Shown: piece after piece, positions 50,346 to 60,217 of the stretch
Numbering within the stretch: the stretch's first letter is position 1
How the letters are laid out: each line of letters opens with the position of its first letter
Source: Lepus europaeus
Taxonomy: Eukaryota; Chordata; Mammalia; Lagomorpha; Leporidae
NCBI RefSeq assembly: GCF_033115175.1
Contig: NC_084831.1
Coordinates: forward strand, 43,432,002-43,496,001
DNA: 64,000 bases
Direction: 5' to 3'
Position numbers and translations under genes: made by a program
The notes under the pieces: generated by a model
Told to the model about the DNA's origin: nothing
Databases searched by the model: none
Seen by the model: the letters and a program-made list of their open reading frames with translations, nothing else

Positions 50346-50738
50346 AGTAAAGATTAGGTGGTCATTAATAACTCATAAAATTGTCTGTGGGAAGACATTT
50401 GTCTGGCTATACTATTCCATCGCCTCAGCTGCAGAGTAGGATCAAGAGGGGGAACAGTGGCTTATCTCTGTGCTTGTAGTGCCTAGCAAGGGCTGATGCT
50501 CAAATGATGGCTGAATGAGTAAGTGGATGGCCCACTCCTGTCCCTGCTCCTAAAAGCCCCAAGTTAATGGGGAAGCTTTTCCTCCAAACTTGCAGTTCTG
50601 GCACTCCAGACTCCCAGCTCTCTTGAAACTGGCTGTTTTTGGTTCGGGCCATCCCAGTAGTTTTACTACATGGAGTCTGTCCCTTCGGGCATTTCTTCAT
50701 CATACGATGGATCCCCACATGAAGATCTTGTGCCTTAC

Positions 50739-50808
50739 CCAGGAAAAGGATTCTTGGAATATAACCCCCATCGGGGCTGAAATCTTCATCTTTTGGTTCC
50801 TCTTCATC
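50739..50808 (-). CDS. TXNDC12: TXNDC12 exon 5
   Basis: Seventy bases encode [10 protein letters not shown], then [13 protein letters not shown] and one base of the next Asp. The Ile-Pro in GGYIPRI is at the position of the cis-proline loop facing the active site in thioredoxin folds. The acidic DEEEPKDED loop is characteristic of TXNDC12. The acceptor is taatag and the donor gtaagg. Confidence 0.94.
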
Positions 50809-50839
50809 CTATTAAGATTAAATGCAAACCTTGGATCAG

Positions 50840-51310
50840 ATCCTGTCCTCTCTCCTCGAAAGCTTCCAGTGGCTCCCCTTGTCACTCAGAGGAGAACCTG
50901 AAGTTGCTGCGATACATAATCTGCTACCTGGGTGTTTCCCTAACTCCACAGGCTACCTGTTGTTCAGTCTTCTTTGTTTGGCTTGACATTGCTGTCATTC
51001 AACCAGCCAGATATGCTCCTAACATAGGCTTCTGGGTTTGCTCTCACCCTCCGCCTGGACACACTTCCCCCATTCTCCACATGGCTTACTCCCCTTTCTG
51101 ATTCAGATCTTTGTTCAAACATTACCTTCTTTCCTATTTAAAATTTCAAGCCACCCCACCACCCTTTAATTCTAGTATTTATCACCAACAGTCATACTTT
51201 ATTTATTTACCTGTCTCTCTGCACTACAATGTTATTTCAGTGAGGGAATTGTATCTGTTTTGTTGATTGCTGAAGTCCTAGTACCTACAGTACTAACTTG
51301 CAGACAGTAT
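50840..51310 (+). repeat. L2 LINE 3' end
   Basis: aaagcttccagtggctcccc, then cagatctttgttcaaacatt, then tttcctatttaaaatttcaa, then tttatttacctgtctctctg. The order is that of L2. Confidence 0.75.
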
Positions 51311-51890
51311 TTCTTGAATGCAAGAATGAATGAGACTGGCATTTTAGCTGTAATTGTGGTATTCTAGTCCTCCTTGGAGACACAAATATAATCAGTTTTT
51401 CTTTTTAAAAAATCTCTGAAGTTGGAGAATGCTCACTGAAAACACTATTTCTGTCTCCTGTGTGGGCATCCTAATTAATCATAGATGGTAATTAGGAGTT
51501 CACGTGCATGGGAAATCAACAGCAATTTTATAACGTATGGTATAGTTCTCATTTCAGGGGTTAAGTGGGGTCATTTCTTCAGACTGAAATATAACTTTGC
51601 CTTGGTGAGGTGTATCAGCATTCAGGCCATCCATAAGCTGAAAAGCAATCCCTCAGCTTCCTCAATATTAATTATTAGTACGTTCAGAAGGTTCTCAGTC
51701 CCATGTTTAAGCAAACATCATCTTACACAAACTTTTTCCAGAACAATCATCATAAAGCATCTGAGTTTTCCTTACTTAAAGAGAATGACCTCAAAGGAAG
51801 CCCATCTAGATCACTTGTTAGACTCTATGATTTTGACCAATTACATTATCTCCCTCAGCCTAAGATGTTTTCCTTTAAAAACGGGAATAG

Positions 51891-52248
51891 GCCGGCGCCG
51901 TGGCTTAACAGGCTAATCCTCCGCCTTGCGGCGCCGGCACACCGGGTTCTAGTCCCAGTTGGGGTGCCGAATTCTATCCCGGTTGCCCCTCTTCCAGGCC
52001 AGCTCTCTGCTATGGCCCGGGAAGGCAGTGGAGGATGGCCCAGGTCCTTGGGCCCTGCACCTGCATGGGAGACCAGGAGAAGCACCTGGCTCCTGCCTTC
52101 GGATCAGTGCGATGCACCGGCCGCGGCGGCCATTGGAGGGTGAACCAACGGCAAAAAGGAAGACCTTTCTCTCTGTCTCTCTCTCTCACTATCCACTCTG
52201 TCAAAAAAAAAAAAAAAAAAACAAAAAAACAAAAAAACCAAAAAAACC
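51891..52248 (+). repeat. Young C-repeat SINE with perfect TSD
   Basis: Near-consensus copy with a long A/CA-rich tail in TXNDC12 intron 4. Exact TSD aacgggaatag at 51880-51890 and 52249-52259. Confidence 0.95.
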
Positions 52249-52741
52249 AACGGGAATAGTACCAATGGCTAAAATTCCCTTCTAAGATCTGATATTCTGT
52301 AACTTGGGATTCCAAACCCTAAAGTCTACATGAAGTACAAAATGCATACTGCACAAGGAAACAAGAAGGTTGCATATATAAACCCAACACAAAGTAGCTG
52401 TTCAAATCAATCACACTGTGCAGGAAGTTGTGATCTGCATATATGACTATACCTTTAGTTCAACTAAAAAGATGTAAAACATGTCAGAATCATAAACTAA
52501 GGCTGAAAAGGACCTTAAAATTTAAATCATTGAATGCCTTCTTTCCTATTTCCTTCCCAAAGTAGATTCTGGATGGCTTTCTAACACATGTGCTACAAGC
52601 CTTACATCAAAGGTCAAGAGGAAAATACATACATTTAGAAAGAGCCAGCTATGCTGAATAAGATTTTATACTATCAATGATTTTAATTCTAAAACAGCAA
52701 ATTCTTAAAAATCATAGCAGAAAGGAGAAACTCTGTCTTAC

Positions 52742-52815
52742 CTCAAGATTTACCATAACAAAATTGTGAGAAAGTTCTGAAATTTCTGTAGATTCTGCAA
52801 ATTTGGGCTTTAAAG
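52742..52815 (-). CDS. TXNDC12: TXNDC12 exon 4
   Basis: Seventy-four bases complete Ala71 and encode residues 72-95, a helix and strand of the thioredoxin fold containing [15 protein letters not shown] and ending FVMVNLE. The acceptor is ctcctag and the donor gtaaga, ending in phase 0. A decayed second copy of this exon lies at 55312-55385. Confidence 0.94.
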
Positions 52816-52979
52816 CTAGGAGGAAAAATAAAAAAGGATTTTGGAACAGAAAACATCACTGTTATACTGTTCTATCCAACCCTAGTAAGTATTATAAGCA
52901 TCACTATTTCTTTTAGGCACTTGCTAAATTGATTCATATAACTGAAACTTTTTTCCCCCTACTCTTATAAAACCAGAAT

Positions 52980-53100
52980 CAGGACACCTGGATTTTGGTC
53001 CTAGTTCTACCACTTATTTGTGTATCTATAAGACCCTGTGTGACTACACTTCTCTGCAATTTTTACCTCATTTATAAAATAAGGCTAATAGCATACAAAT
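52980..53100 (+). repeat. MIR relic
   Basis: ggtcctagttctaccactta, then tttacctcatttataaaata. Confidence 0.65.
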
Positions 53101-53329
53101 GGGAAAAAAAAGTATTAGCTTTTTTTTTTTTTACTAATTTCCAGTAATAGAATAACATTCTGCCATATACATATTATGCATTAATTATGTACACTAATTA
53201 CACTTCTTTTCTAACTAGGATTTTATCAAGTGTAGCAGACAAAGAAAAGAAAAAGCCTGACTGGGGAAGAGACGGGTTGGTATGGAAGAGAGACTATATG
53301 CCAGAGACAGATAACCTGGGGTTCTTATT

Positions 53330-53480
53330 TGCTTCCCATCTCCTCCAGGAAGATTTCCCTAATCACTTCTCAAGCCTTTTGTTGTAGTTTTCAGCTTCCA
53401 CTAATGAATTCATTGTTCATATAACATTTTATCACTTAATCCCATATTGTATATAACTATCTTAATCCACTCTCCCTAAA
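53330..53480 (+). repeat. L2-like relic
   Basis: ctcctccaggaagatttccc and ataacattttatcacttaat suggest an L2 3' end. Confidence 0.45.
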
Positions 53481-53567
53481 GCCTCCTGAAAAAATAATTG
53501 CAGATTTCATTAAAGATTTTGTTATATGAGAGTACTTCCAAAAGTTCATGGAAAATAAACTAAAAGA

Positions 53568-53875
53568 TTAGGGTACTGGCATTTGGCTTAGTTATTAAGA
53601 TGCCAGTTGGCATGTGACATCCCATATGGAGTGCCTGGGTTGGATTCTCTGCTGCATTCCTGATTCCAGCTTTCTACCAATGTTCATGCTGGGAAGCAGC
53701 AGGTGTTGGCTCATGTAGCTGGGTCCCTGCCACCCATGTGGGAAACCTAGATTGGGTTCCTGGCTTCTGATTTTAGCCTGGCCCAGCCCTGGCCACCACA
53801 GGCATCTGGGGAGTAGGCCATGAGATGATTAGATGGGAACTCCAGCTGCGTGTCTCTCTCTCACCCTTTCAAAGA
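53568..53875 (+). repeat. Old C-type SINE inside the MITE
   Basis: gtactggcatttggcttagt head. Its tail passes into a tetranucleotide repeat. Confidence 0.82.
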
Positions 53876-53917
53876 TAGGTAGGTAGGTAGGTAGGTAGGT
53901 AGATAGATAGATAGACA
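53874..53917 (+). repeat. (TAGG)n/(TAGA)n microsatellite
   Basis: Tetranucleotide run between two SINEs. Confidence 0.93.
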
Positions 53918-53919
53918 GT

Positions 53920-54885
53920 TTAGGGACAGGTATTTAGCCTGACAGAGAGGATGCACCATTACAAATCAGAATGCCTGGGTTTGCAAATGTCCTAAACAGC
54001 ACTCTGGCCTCAGAATCAGCCCTTAAGACATTTAGATCTGGCTAAAAAGCCCATGAGAGTATCTCAGGCATGGAAAGCCAAGACACTCTGGCAAAAAATG
54101 ACTAAATGAAAGATCTCTGTGAGATCCCAGTGGAAAGAACAAGCCATCAAAGTAGGTACCTTTCTCTGAAGGGAGATAACTTCCACTTTGATTACGGCCT
54201 TGTCTAAATAAAGTCAGAGTTTGTGAACTCAAGAGGCTTCCATAGCCTTGGCAGCTCATGACAAGAGCCTCCTGTGATTAATGACTTCATAAATAAAGAG
54301 TGTCAATTGTTAAGTCAACAACAGGAGTCACTGTACACTTACTCCCCATGTAGGATCTTTGTCCTTAATTTGTTGCACTATGTGAATTAATGGTAAAACT
54401 AGTCTTCAAACAGTACTTTGTGTGTCTGTGTGGGAGCAAACTGTTGAAATCTTTACTTAGTATATACTAAGTTGATCTTCTGTATGTAAAGATAATTAAA
54501 ATGAATCTTAATGAAGAATGGGATGGGAGAGGAAGTAAGAGATTGGAAGGTTTGCAGGTGGGAGGGTGGTTATGGGGGGGGGGGACTGCTATAATCCAAA
54601 GTTATACTTTTGAAATTTATACTTATTAAATAAAAGTTTTCTTAAAAAAATAAATAAATAAACCAGGATGCCTGGGTTTGACTCCTAGGTCCAGCTCCTG
54701 ATTCCAGTTTTATCAACATGCACCACAGAAGGCAGTGGTAATGGCTCAAGTAATTAGGTTCCTATCAACCACATGAGAGATCTGGATTGTAACCTTGGCA
54801 CTTGGCTCCAGACTTGACCATTGGAATCATTGAGAATGAATGAATGGGGTTCTCTTTCAGTCTCTCAAATAGAGAGAGGAGAAAA
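53920..54885 (+). repeat. Old C-type SINE split by an L1
   Basis: Head 53920-53993 (gggacaggtatttagcctga) and body 54664-54885 (gactcctaggtccagctcct). Confidence 0.8.
53994..54663 (+). mobile_element. 5'-truncated rabbit-type L1 3' end
   Basis: Lagomorph L1 3' UTR: gaaagaacaagccatcaaag, cttccatagccttggcagct, gtcaacaacaggagtcactg, a G-rich tract with a run of ten G at 54572-54581, attaaataaaag and an A-rich tail. TSD cagaatgcctgggtttg at 53977-53993 and 54664-54680, one mismatch. No open frame remains. Confidence 0.88.
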
Positions 54886-55100
54886 AAGTTATTTTGGTGC
54901 AAAAAATTTAAATCTATACACAATTTTTTTTATAAGAGCCATTTTTTTCCCCATGACCTTTTTGAAGATCCCCCTCAATTTCTTTGGTTCCTTAAAGCAA
55001 TCAGCAGTGCTGGGCCAAAAAACTGGTGCTAACATTTGTTAAATGTTAACAACTGGCAACACATCTGAGGTTTGATTGTAGGCTGAGCACTTGCACTTAC

Positions 55101-55153
55101 CTTTGCAAGCTCCACACCAAGACTTATGGATAATCACCATCAGGGGCAATCCA
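55101..55153 (-). CDS. TXNDC12: TXNDC12 exon 3 (active-site exon)
   Basis: Fifty-three bases encode the rest of Ser53, residues 54-70 (GLPLMVIIHKSWCGACK) and one base of Ala71. It carries the redox motif CGAC (Cys66, Cys69) after Trp65, the atypical thioredoxin motif of ERp18/AGR1, where a reversible Cys-Cys disulfide supports disulfide formation on ER clients. The acceptor is ttaaag and the donor is gtaagt. Confidence 0.95.
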
Positions 55154-55194
55154 CTTTAAAACAACAGAACAAAGACATTATAATCTAGAACTTC

Positions 55195-55720
55195 TACTTT
55201 TTGAAATCTACTCTAATAAAAAAAGTTTATGGTACAAAGATGAATGTTCAAAGATGTTCATGCAGTATGACTTCAACAGGGGAAAGATTATTAAAATAAT
55301 CTAAATATTCAATAACAGATTACCATAACAAAATTATTGGTAAATTCTGACATTTCTGTAAACCTTGCAAATTTTGCCTTTAAAACTAGGAATAAAGATT
55401 GTGGAATAGAACATCAAGTTGTAGTATTTCTAAATGTACTTCTTAACATTTTAGATCATGACAGGATGATCTAAAACATTAAGGGAAAACCTTTCATTGC
55501 TATAATATTAAATAAAATGCTCAAATATAAAATTATATCTATAGTTTAGTTCTAATTATACAGAGAAAAGAGCTTAAAAGAAATGTACCAAAACATAATA
55601 GCAATTATCGGTAAACAATGACACTGTAAGCTTTTTCCTATACTTTTGCATTCCCCAGTTTTCTCCAGATTTTCATAATCTGGAGAAAAAAGTGTGTATT
55701 TGTTTTCTCTTTAAAATAAT
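55195..55720 (+). repeat. Ancient L1-like relic around the exon-4 copy
   Basis: ttcaaagatgttcatgcagt, aataatctaaatattcaata and later ccagttttctccagattttc follow old-L1 3' order. The exon-4-like segment interrupts it. Confidence 0.45.
55312..55385 (-). pseudogene. Decayed duplicate of TXNDC12 exon 4
   Basis: Minus-strand sequence aligned to exon 4 (52742-52815) matches 57 of 70 positions over 55321-55390, counted by eye. The copy keeps the acceptor tag and an open frame resembling the exon: LKAKFARFTEMSEF then TNNFVMV, versus [21 protein letters not shown]. The donor end is lost through a one-base deletion (gtaaatc to gtaatc), followed by an in-frame stop. Similarity continues about 40 bp into intron sequence on the acceptor side, so this is copied genomic DNA and not a retrocopy of mRNA. 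It lies 5' of exon 3 in transcript order. Splicing from exon 2 would be out of phase and would hit a stop, so a coding role is unlikely. Confidence 0.8.
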
Positions 55721-56315
55721 GAGCAGCATAACCCACCTGAACCAGATTGGCTAGATGAGGTCTTAAGCTCTTAAGGCAAAGCCAATGAGGAACACAATAC
55801 AGGCAGTCATTGGTTTATCACACAACCTTCCATATCACCATACAATAGCTACTACTGCATTGACCTTACTGAACTCTACTGTTCAACCATCTTCTTTGAC
55901 TAGACTTTGGAGCTTCCTAAGACAATGAGCTCATAGCTATCCACTGTCTGCCATGTAAAATATTGATAGCAAACACTTATACAGCATTTACTACAGCCTG
56001 GCACTTTTCCAAACAAACATGACTCATTTTATAAGTATCAAATGAATTATCTGGCTACTGCATCTTAGGCCTACTACAAATATGGGACTAGTGCCTCTAT
56101 ACTGTAAGCAGCTTGTAACCCAAATAAGTTACAATATGGGAAAGTTAGGTAGGTAGTGGAACTTAGCTAACCATAATAGCTAGAATGTAAAAATTTGTGA
56201 TACTGTCTATATGTTTTACAGATTATCTCATTTAAACTCTCAGAGCCCTATAGTATGTTTAATGGTCTCATAATACAAATGAAGAAAGTGAGACTCAGAA
56301 TAAATATTTAGCTAC
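55720..56315. other. TXNDC12 intron 2, little recognised
   Basis: A MIR-like minus-strand phrase lies at 56205-56300 (ttatctcatttaaactctca). Otherwise nothing recognised. Confidence 0.5.
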
Positions 56316-56586
56316 AGGGACCGGCGTTATAGCAGAGTGGGTAAAGCTGCTGTCTGCAGTGTCAGCATCCCATTTGGGCACTGGTTTGAGCCCTGGCTAC
56401 TCCACTTCCCATCCAGCTTGCTGCTATAACCTGGGAAATCAGCAGATGTCCTTGGGCCCCAGCAACGGTGTGGGAGACCAGGAAAAAGCTCCCGGCTCCT
56501 GATCAACCCAGCTCTGGTTGTTGCGGCCACTTGGGGAGTGAACCAGAGAGTAGAAAAACTCTCTCTGCTTCTCTAATAAATAATAA
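56316..56586 (+). repeat. C-repeat SINE
   Basis: Slightly shortened copy with an aataaataataat tail. Confidence 0.9.
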
Positions 56587-56843
56587 TATCCTGGGCACAA
56601 TAATGTTTATCAATAAAGTGATTTCTATTTTAGAAAATATATATTTGGCTACATAACACCTAGCCTCTGCCACTTGCTGGCTCACTCAGAAGTCTAATCC
56701 CAAAACCAGTGTTCTTTCTGACCATTAGTTTAATTTAGAACAGCAATCCAGAATCCAGAGGGTTAGACACAACTCAACCAATCAACTTAGAAATTTTTAA
56801 AGGCTGGAAAATATTTTGAGGTGTCCTAGCCCAAATCTCTACA

Positions 56844-56883
56844 TTTTTTTTTTTTTTGACAGGCAGAGTGGATAGTGAGAGAG

Positions 56884-56914
<31 letters not shown>

Positions 56915-57205
56915 AAGGTCTTCCTTTTGCCGTTGGTTCACCCTCCAATGGCCGCCACGGTAGGCGTGCTGCTGCCGGCGCACCGCGCTGATCCGAAGCC
57001 AGGAGCCAGGTGCTTATCCTGGTCTCCCATGCGGGTGCAGGGCTCAAGCACTTGGGCCATCCTCCACTGCACTCCCTGGCCACAGCAGAGAGCTGGCCTG
57101 GAAGAGGGGCAACCGGGACAGAATCCGGCACCCCGACCAGGACTAGAACCCGGTGTGCCAGCGCCGCAAGGCGGAGGATTAGCCTAGTGAGCCACGGCGC
57201 CGGCC
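56844..57205 (-). repeat. Young C-repeat SINE
   Basis: T-tail, gacaggcagagtgg start and gccacggcgccggcc end. (GA)n at 56876-56912. Confidence 0.94.
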
Positions 57206-57394
57206 TACTTTACATATTAATCTTCACTTGCCTATCAGAAACAAAAGGTGGTCCAGATCACCAGATGAGCAATACATAAATCAAGGCAGCCCACCTACCC
57301 CACTTTTTAACAGCAACATGCCCTTGCAAAGCATGCACATTTCAGAATGTTTTACTCCTTCCTTTCTTGCTTGACAAACTCATACTCAGCCTTC

Positions 57395-57660
57395 TAGAAC
57401 AGGGGTCAGACTTTCAAGCCAAATCCAGACCACTGCCTCTTGTATGGCCCATTTTTTACATTTTTCAATGGTTGAAAAGCAAATCTCTAAATGAATTATT
57501 CCCCTTTCTTTCAGTGTCCATAGTTCTATTAACACATATTCCTGTTCACTTATTTGTTTATAAACTAGCAGCAAAGACCCTATGGCCTGCACTGTTTACT
57601 GTTTTAAATATTTACTATTTGACTCTTTGCTGATCATTGTCATAAAAAGTAATGGTTCAC
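57395..57660 (+). repeat. hAT-type MITE relic
   Basis: aacaggggtcagactttcaa, then aagccaaatccagaccactg, and near the end cctatggcctgcactgttta, then aaatatttactatttgactc. This is the common hAT MITE pattern; no family name asserted. Confidence 0.6.
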
Positions 57661-58114
57661 ATGTTGTAATTACTTTGTCAAGTCTTCCCAAAACATCTTC
57701 TAGGCAGTTAGGTAATCCTTCCCCATCCTGGGGTTCCCAAAACATTGTCAGACCTTTGAACTCCAGCCCTTCACTTTATAATCATCTATTGGTCAGTACT
57801 TCTCACCAATTTCTCAAGAACAAACACAGTATCTAATTTGTCTTTGAAAATCACAAACACTAGTAAACTAGGTACCTACCATTTATTCAATGAAGTTAAA
57901 TGAATGAAGGACAAGCTTACAATACTTGCCTTGAAATACAAAATGCAGCACAACAGTTGTAGAAGTTTTCAAAATATAATCAGAACAAGCCACTCAATGA
58001 GCACTACCAAAATAAGATTTCAGTCAAAGGCAAATAAGGCTACAGTGTATCTAAATCTCACATTAGGTAAGTTACATGGAGAACACTGTTACATGTAGTG
58101 AAAGATTCAGGCAA

Positions 58115-58573
58115 ACTCCACTTTCAAAAGATTTTATTAGAATAATTTAGTTTCATTTTCGCAAAATCAATGCTTCCTAAAAACAGAAACAAGTGGATTT
58201 AACTGTGAACCCACTGCAAGGACAGAAACTAGTAAAAAGTAAGTACAGGACTTAAAACTGTCATACAAAGGAAGCAACAGTGCTGAGGCAGAACTGTCAT
58301 CGTCAGTTCCTGTTCACAATACTTTGGAAACACTTCTGATCCAGCCTGCCCTCCACAACTCAGGTGCAGGAAATCAGTGGTGTTGCGCTATCCCAAGCAC
58401 AATCCAGTCTAAGCGAACACTGTCCACCTGAGCTCGTTCTGTCGTCTCTCCAGGTTCAACCTGCCTGTAAACTCCTCAAGGCCTGGCACACAGGCTGTCA
58501 AGAAAGTTCGAGTGAATCAGGGACAATACAAGTAAAATTGAGGTGACGCAGGAGCCATGACGTTCCCCTCTGC
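58115..58573 (-). other. KTI12: KTI12 3' UTR
   Basis: About 0.45 kb after the TGA stop with no repeat seen. It ends near a minus-strand AATAAA at 58133-58138 in an AT-rich context. The exact cleavage site is inferred. Confidence 0.6.
58133..58138 (-). terminator. KTI12: KTI12 poly(A) signal (AATAAA)
   Basis: A minus-strand AATAAA hexamer 436 bp after the stop, the first good signal downstream of the coding region. Confidence 0.6.
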
Positions 58574-59638
58574 TCAGAGCAGGCTCTGGCTCAGATACTG
58601 AAGAAACATGTTGGCCAGCTGAGGCAGGTTCTCATTGTTTGGATGCATTTTAGTGTAGGAAATAAACTGGCGACGGAGGCGACTCAGTTCTGCCATGGTC
58701 AGGGGCCGAGTAAACCGCAGGTGCTCCGTGGTGCCAGGAAGTGTGAGCAAGTCCCCGGGAACGGCGCCCTTCTGCGCTTCCATCAGTCCGGCCAACACCT
58801 GGCTGGTGACCTGGTCTAACTGGTGCAGAAAGCTGCCGGAGGCGAGCGGCTGGGACTGCGTGGATTGATGGGGTGGAGGGGCTCGGTTTTCAAACAGGGC
58901 AGCTTGAATCTCCGCCAAGGGCAACGGCTCCTCCAAGCCCACCAAGGTGAACAAGGGCCGGTCCCAGCGGTTCCGAGAATCGGGAGCTTCAAACCGCAGC
59001 GTTAGGGCCTGCAGAAGTTCAGGGGGGTAAAAGGCACTGGGCGTGTGCTTGGCAGATTTCTCGGGTTCCGGACTCACGAGGGCTGGACTACCTGGTGTCC
59101 CGGTTTCCTCGGGCTCCAGTTCCGTCGCTACGTCCGCCTGGGCTTTCCCATTTACTACGGAGCTCGCCGCAGTCGGTTCCCTGAAGACATGGGTTCCCGG
59201 CGCCTGAGGTCTCCCGCCCTCCTCAGCGCGCGGCCTCCAACTCACACCGACGTTCGGGCTCCGGCTGTCCTCTGCACCGGCCACCTGAGGTCCCCCGCTG
59301 GAGCGCCCGGGCTGTACGCAGTAGACGAGGCAGAGAGGGGTGCGCGCCGCCCGAGCCAGGCAGTAGAGCTCGTAGCGGAAGCCCTTGACGTAGTTCAGCG
59401 AGTCCAGGATAACTACGTCATGGCGACTCAGGCGCCGCTCCACCGAGGCCCGCAGGGCGCCGCGCAGCGCCTTCTCCCGCGCAGAGTCGCCGTACACTGT
59501 CGCGTCCTCCGCACCCAGCACCGAGGCGTCATCCACCACGTACACCGCGCGGCCCTCGGCCGTCAGCGCCGCGCGCAGTTGTTCCGCACGCCGGCTCTTG
59601 CCGCTGCAGGGCAACCCGCAAAAAACTACAAGCGGCAT
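58574..59638 (-). CDS. KTI12: KTI12, Elongator-associated P-loop ATPase
   Basis: An intact single-exon frame of 354 codons, equal to the human length. KTI12 is a tRNA-binding ATPase that works with the Elongator complex in U34 wobble-base modification of tRNAs and was also described as chromatin-associated. The P-loop GLPCSGKS is at residues 8-15 near the N terminus (MPLVVFCGLP). A Walker B-like VVILDS lies near residue 90 in the conserved SRHDVVILDSLNY block. A variable Pro/Glu/Ser-rich linker of about 100 residues follows. The C-terminal domain ends TKMHPNNENLPQLANMFLQY. An upstream in-frame ATG would add 13 residues (from 59677); I chose 59638 because family proteins begin MPLVVFCGLP. Human has Tyr at the Cys11 position as I remember it. 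The gene sits in TXNDC12 intron 2 on the same strand. Confidence 0.97.
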   Translation of the reverse strand: MPLVVFCGLPCSGKSRRAEQLRAALTAEGRAVYVVDDASVLGAEDATVYGDSAREKALRGALRASVERRLSRHDVVILDSLNYVKGFRYELYCLARAARTPLCLVYCVQPGRSSGGPQVAGAEDSRSPNVGVSWRPRAEEGGRPQAPGTHVFREPTAASSVVNGKAQADVATELEPEETGTPGSPALVSPEPEKSAKHTPSAFYPPELLQALTLRFEAPDSRNRWDRPLFTLVGLEEPLPLAEIQAALFENRAPPPHQSTQSQPLASGSFLHQLDQVTSQVLAGLMEAQKGAVPGDLLTLPGTTEHLRFTRPLTMAELSRLRRQFISYTKMHPNNENLPQLANMFLQYLSQSLL

Positions 59639-59790
59639 TCTCTGGACCAGCGGCCATGTGCAACTCCCCGGCGACAACTTCCGGGTTGCCGGCGTCTCCG
59701 ACGTAAACCGGAAGTTCAGATCGCACTTCCTGCCTCCCTTGACCCCTGCGAGACCTCCGTTTCCACGGAAACCGGAGCGCTATGCCAACA
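59639..59790 (-). promoter_or_regulatory. KTI12: KTI12 CpG promoter with ETS sites
   Basis: The CpG-rich region continues from the KTI12 coding region to about 59.79 kb and then drops to AT-rich DNA. It holds ETS-type motifs: acttccgg at 59677-59684, accggaagt at 59707-59715 and cacttcctg at 59724-59732. No TATA box is seen. Such ETS/CpG promoters are usual for housekeeping genes. The transcription start was not located. Confidence 0.65.
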
Positions 59791-59799
59791 AAGCCCAGG

Positions 59800-60204
59800 T
59801 CCAGATGTCTCAGACAGGAATGGCATCAGTTATTTATGCCAAAAGTTAGAGGTCTCAGGAGAATGTGATCTCTCTGCAGCCCAATAGTACGCCCATCTAT
59901 GTATTTAATAAGGCCTTAATGAGCATTACATATTGCAAACATTTAGCACTATATTTAGCACACAGGAGGGAACTCGTAAATCCTCGTTCTCTTTTACTCC
60001 TACTCTTACACCTGGTAATCTCAGTAAATGTTTATTCAATAGCCATCTCAATCATTCAATATCTCCATAAAACAGTTTCCCAACAGATCAAGGATTCTGT
60101 GGGAACCATCATACACAGTCGGTAATAAATGCTACAATGGAAATATGTAAATTAGGTTATGAGAGAACATAAGAGAAAAGCCAACTATCCAGAGATATCA
60201 CTTA
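59800..60204. other. TXNDC12 intron 2, no recognised feature
   Basis: AT-rich DNA upstream of the KTI12 promoter. No repeat or gene recognised. Confidence 0.5.
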
Positions 60205-60217
60205 AGACTTATCTAGG

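Larger units (their letters stand above)
53530..54974 (+). repeat. Mariner-like MITE split by 1.3 kb of later insertions
   Basis: Left piece 53530-53567 (gtacttccaaaagttcatgg). Right piece about 54885-54974 (gttattttggtgcaaaaaat, ccatgacctttttgaagat). Joined they match the copy at 10404-10532. Confidence 0.75.

Noticed and set aside
55312-55385. Exon-4 copy as a retrocopy of TXNDC12 mRNA
   Set aside because: Only one exon is present, intronic flank is included and no A-tail is seen.
57600-57900. A matching exon 3 copy expected if a 2.6-kb block had been tandemly duplicated
   Set aside because: No convincing CGAC-exon similarity was found there or near 57.3 kb.
59045-59887. A 280-codon open frame antisense to KTI12
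   Set aside because: It overlaps the conserved KTI12 frame on the opposite strand in GC-rich DNA, has an Arg/Pro-rich composition and shows no domain. It is a shadow frame.
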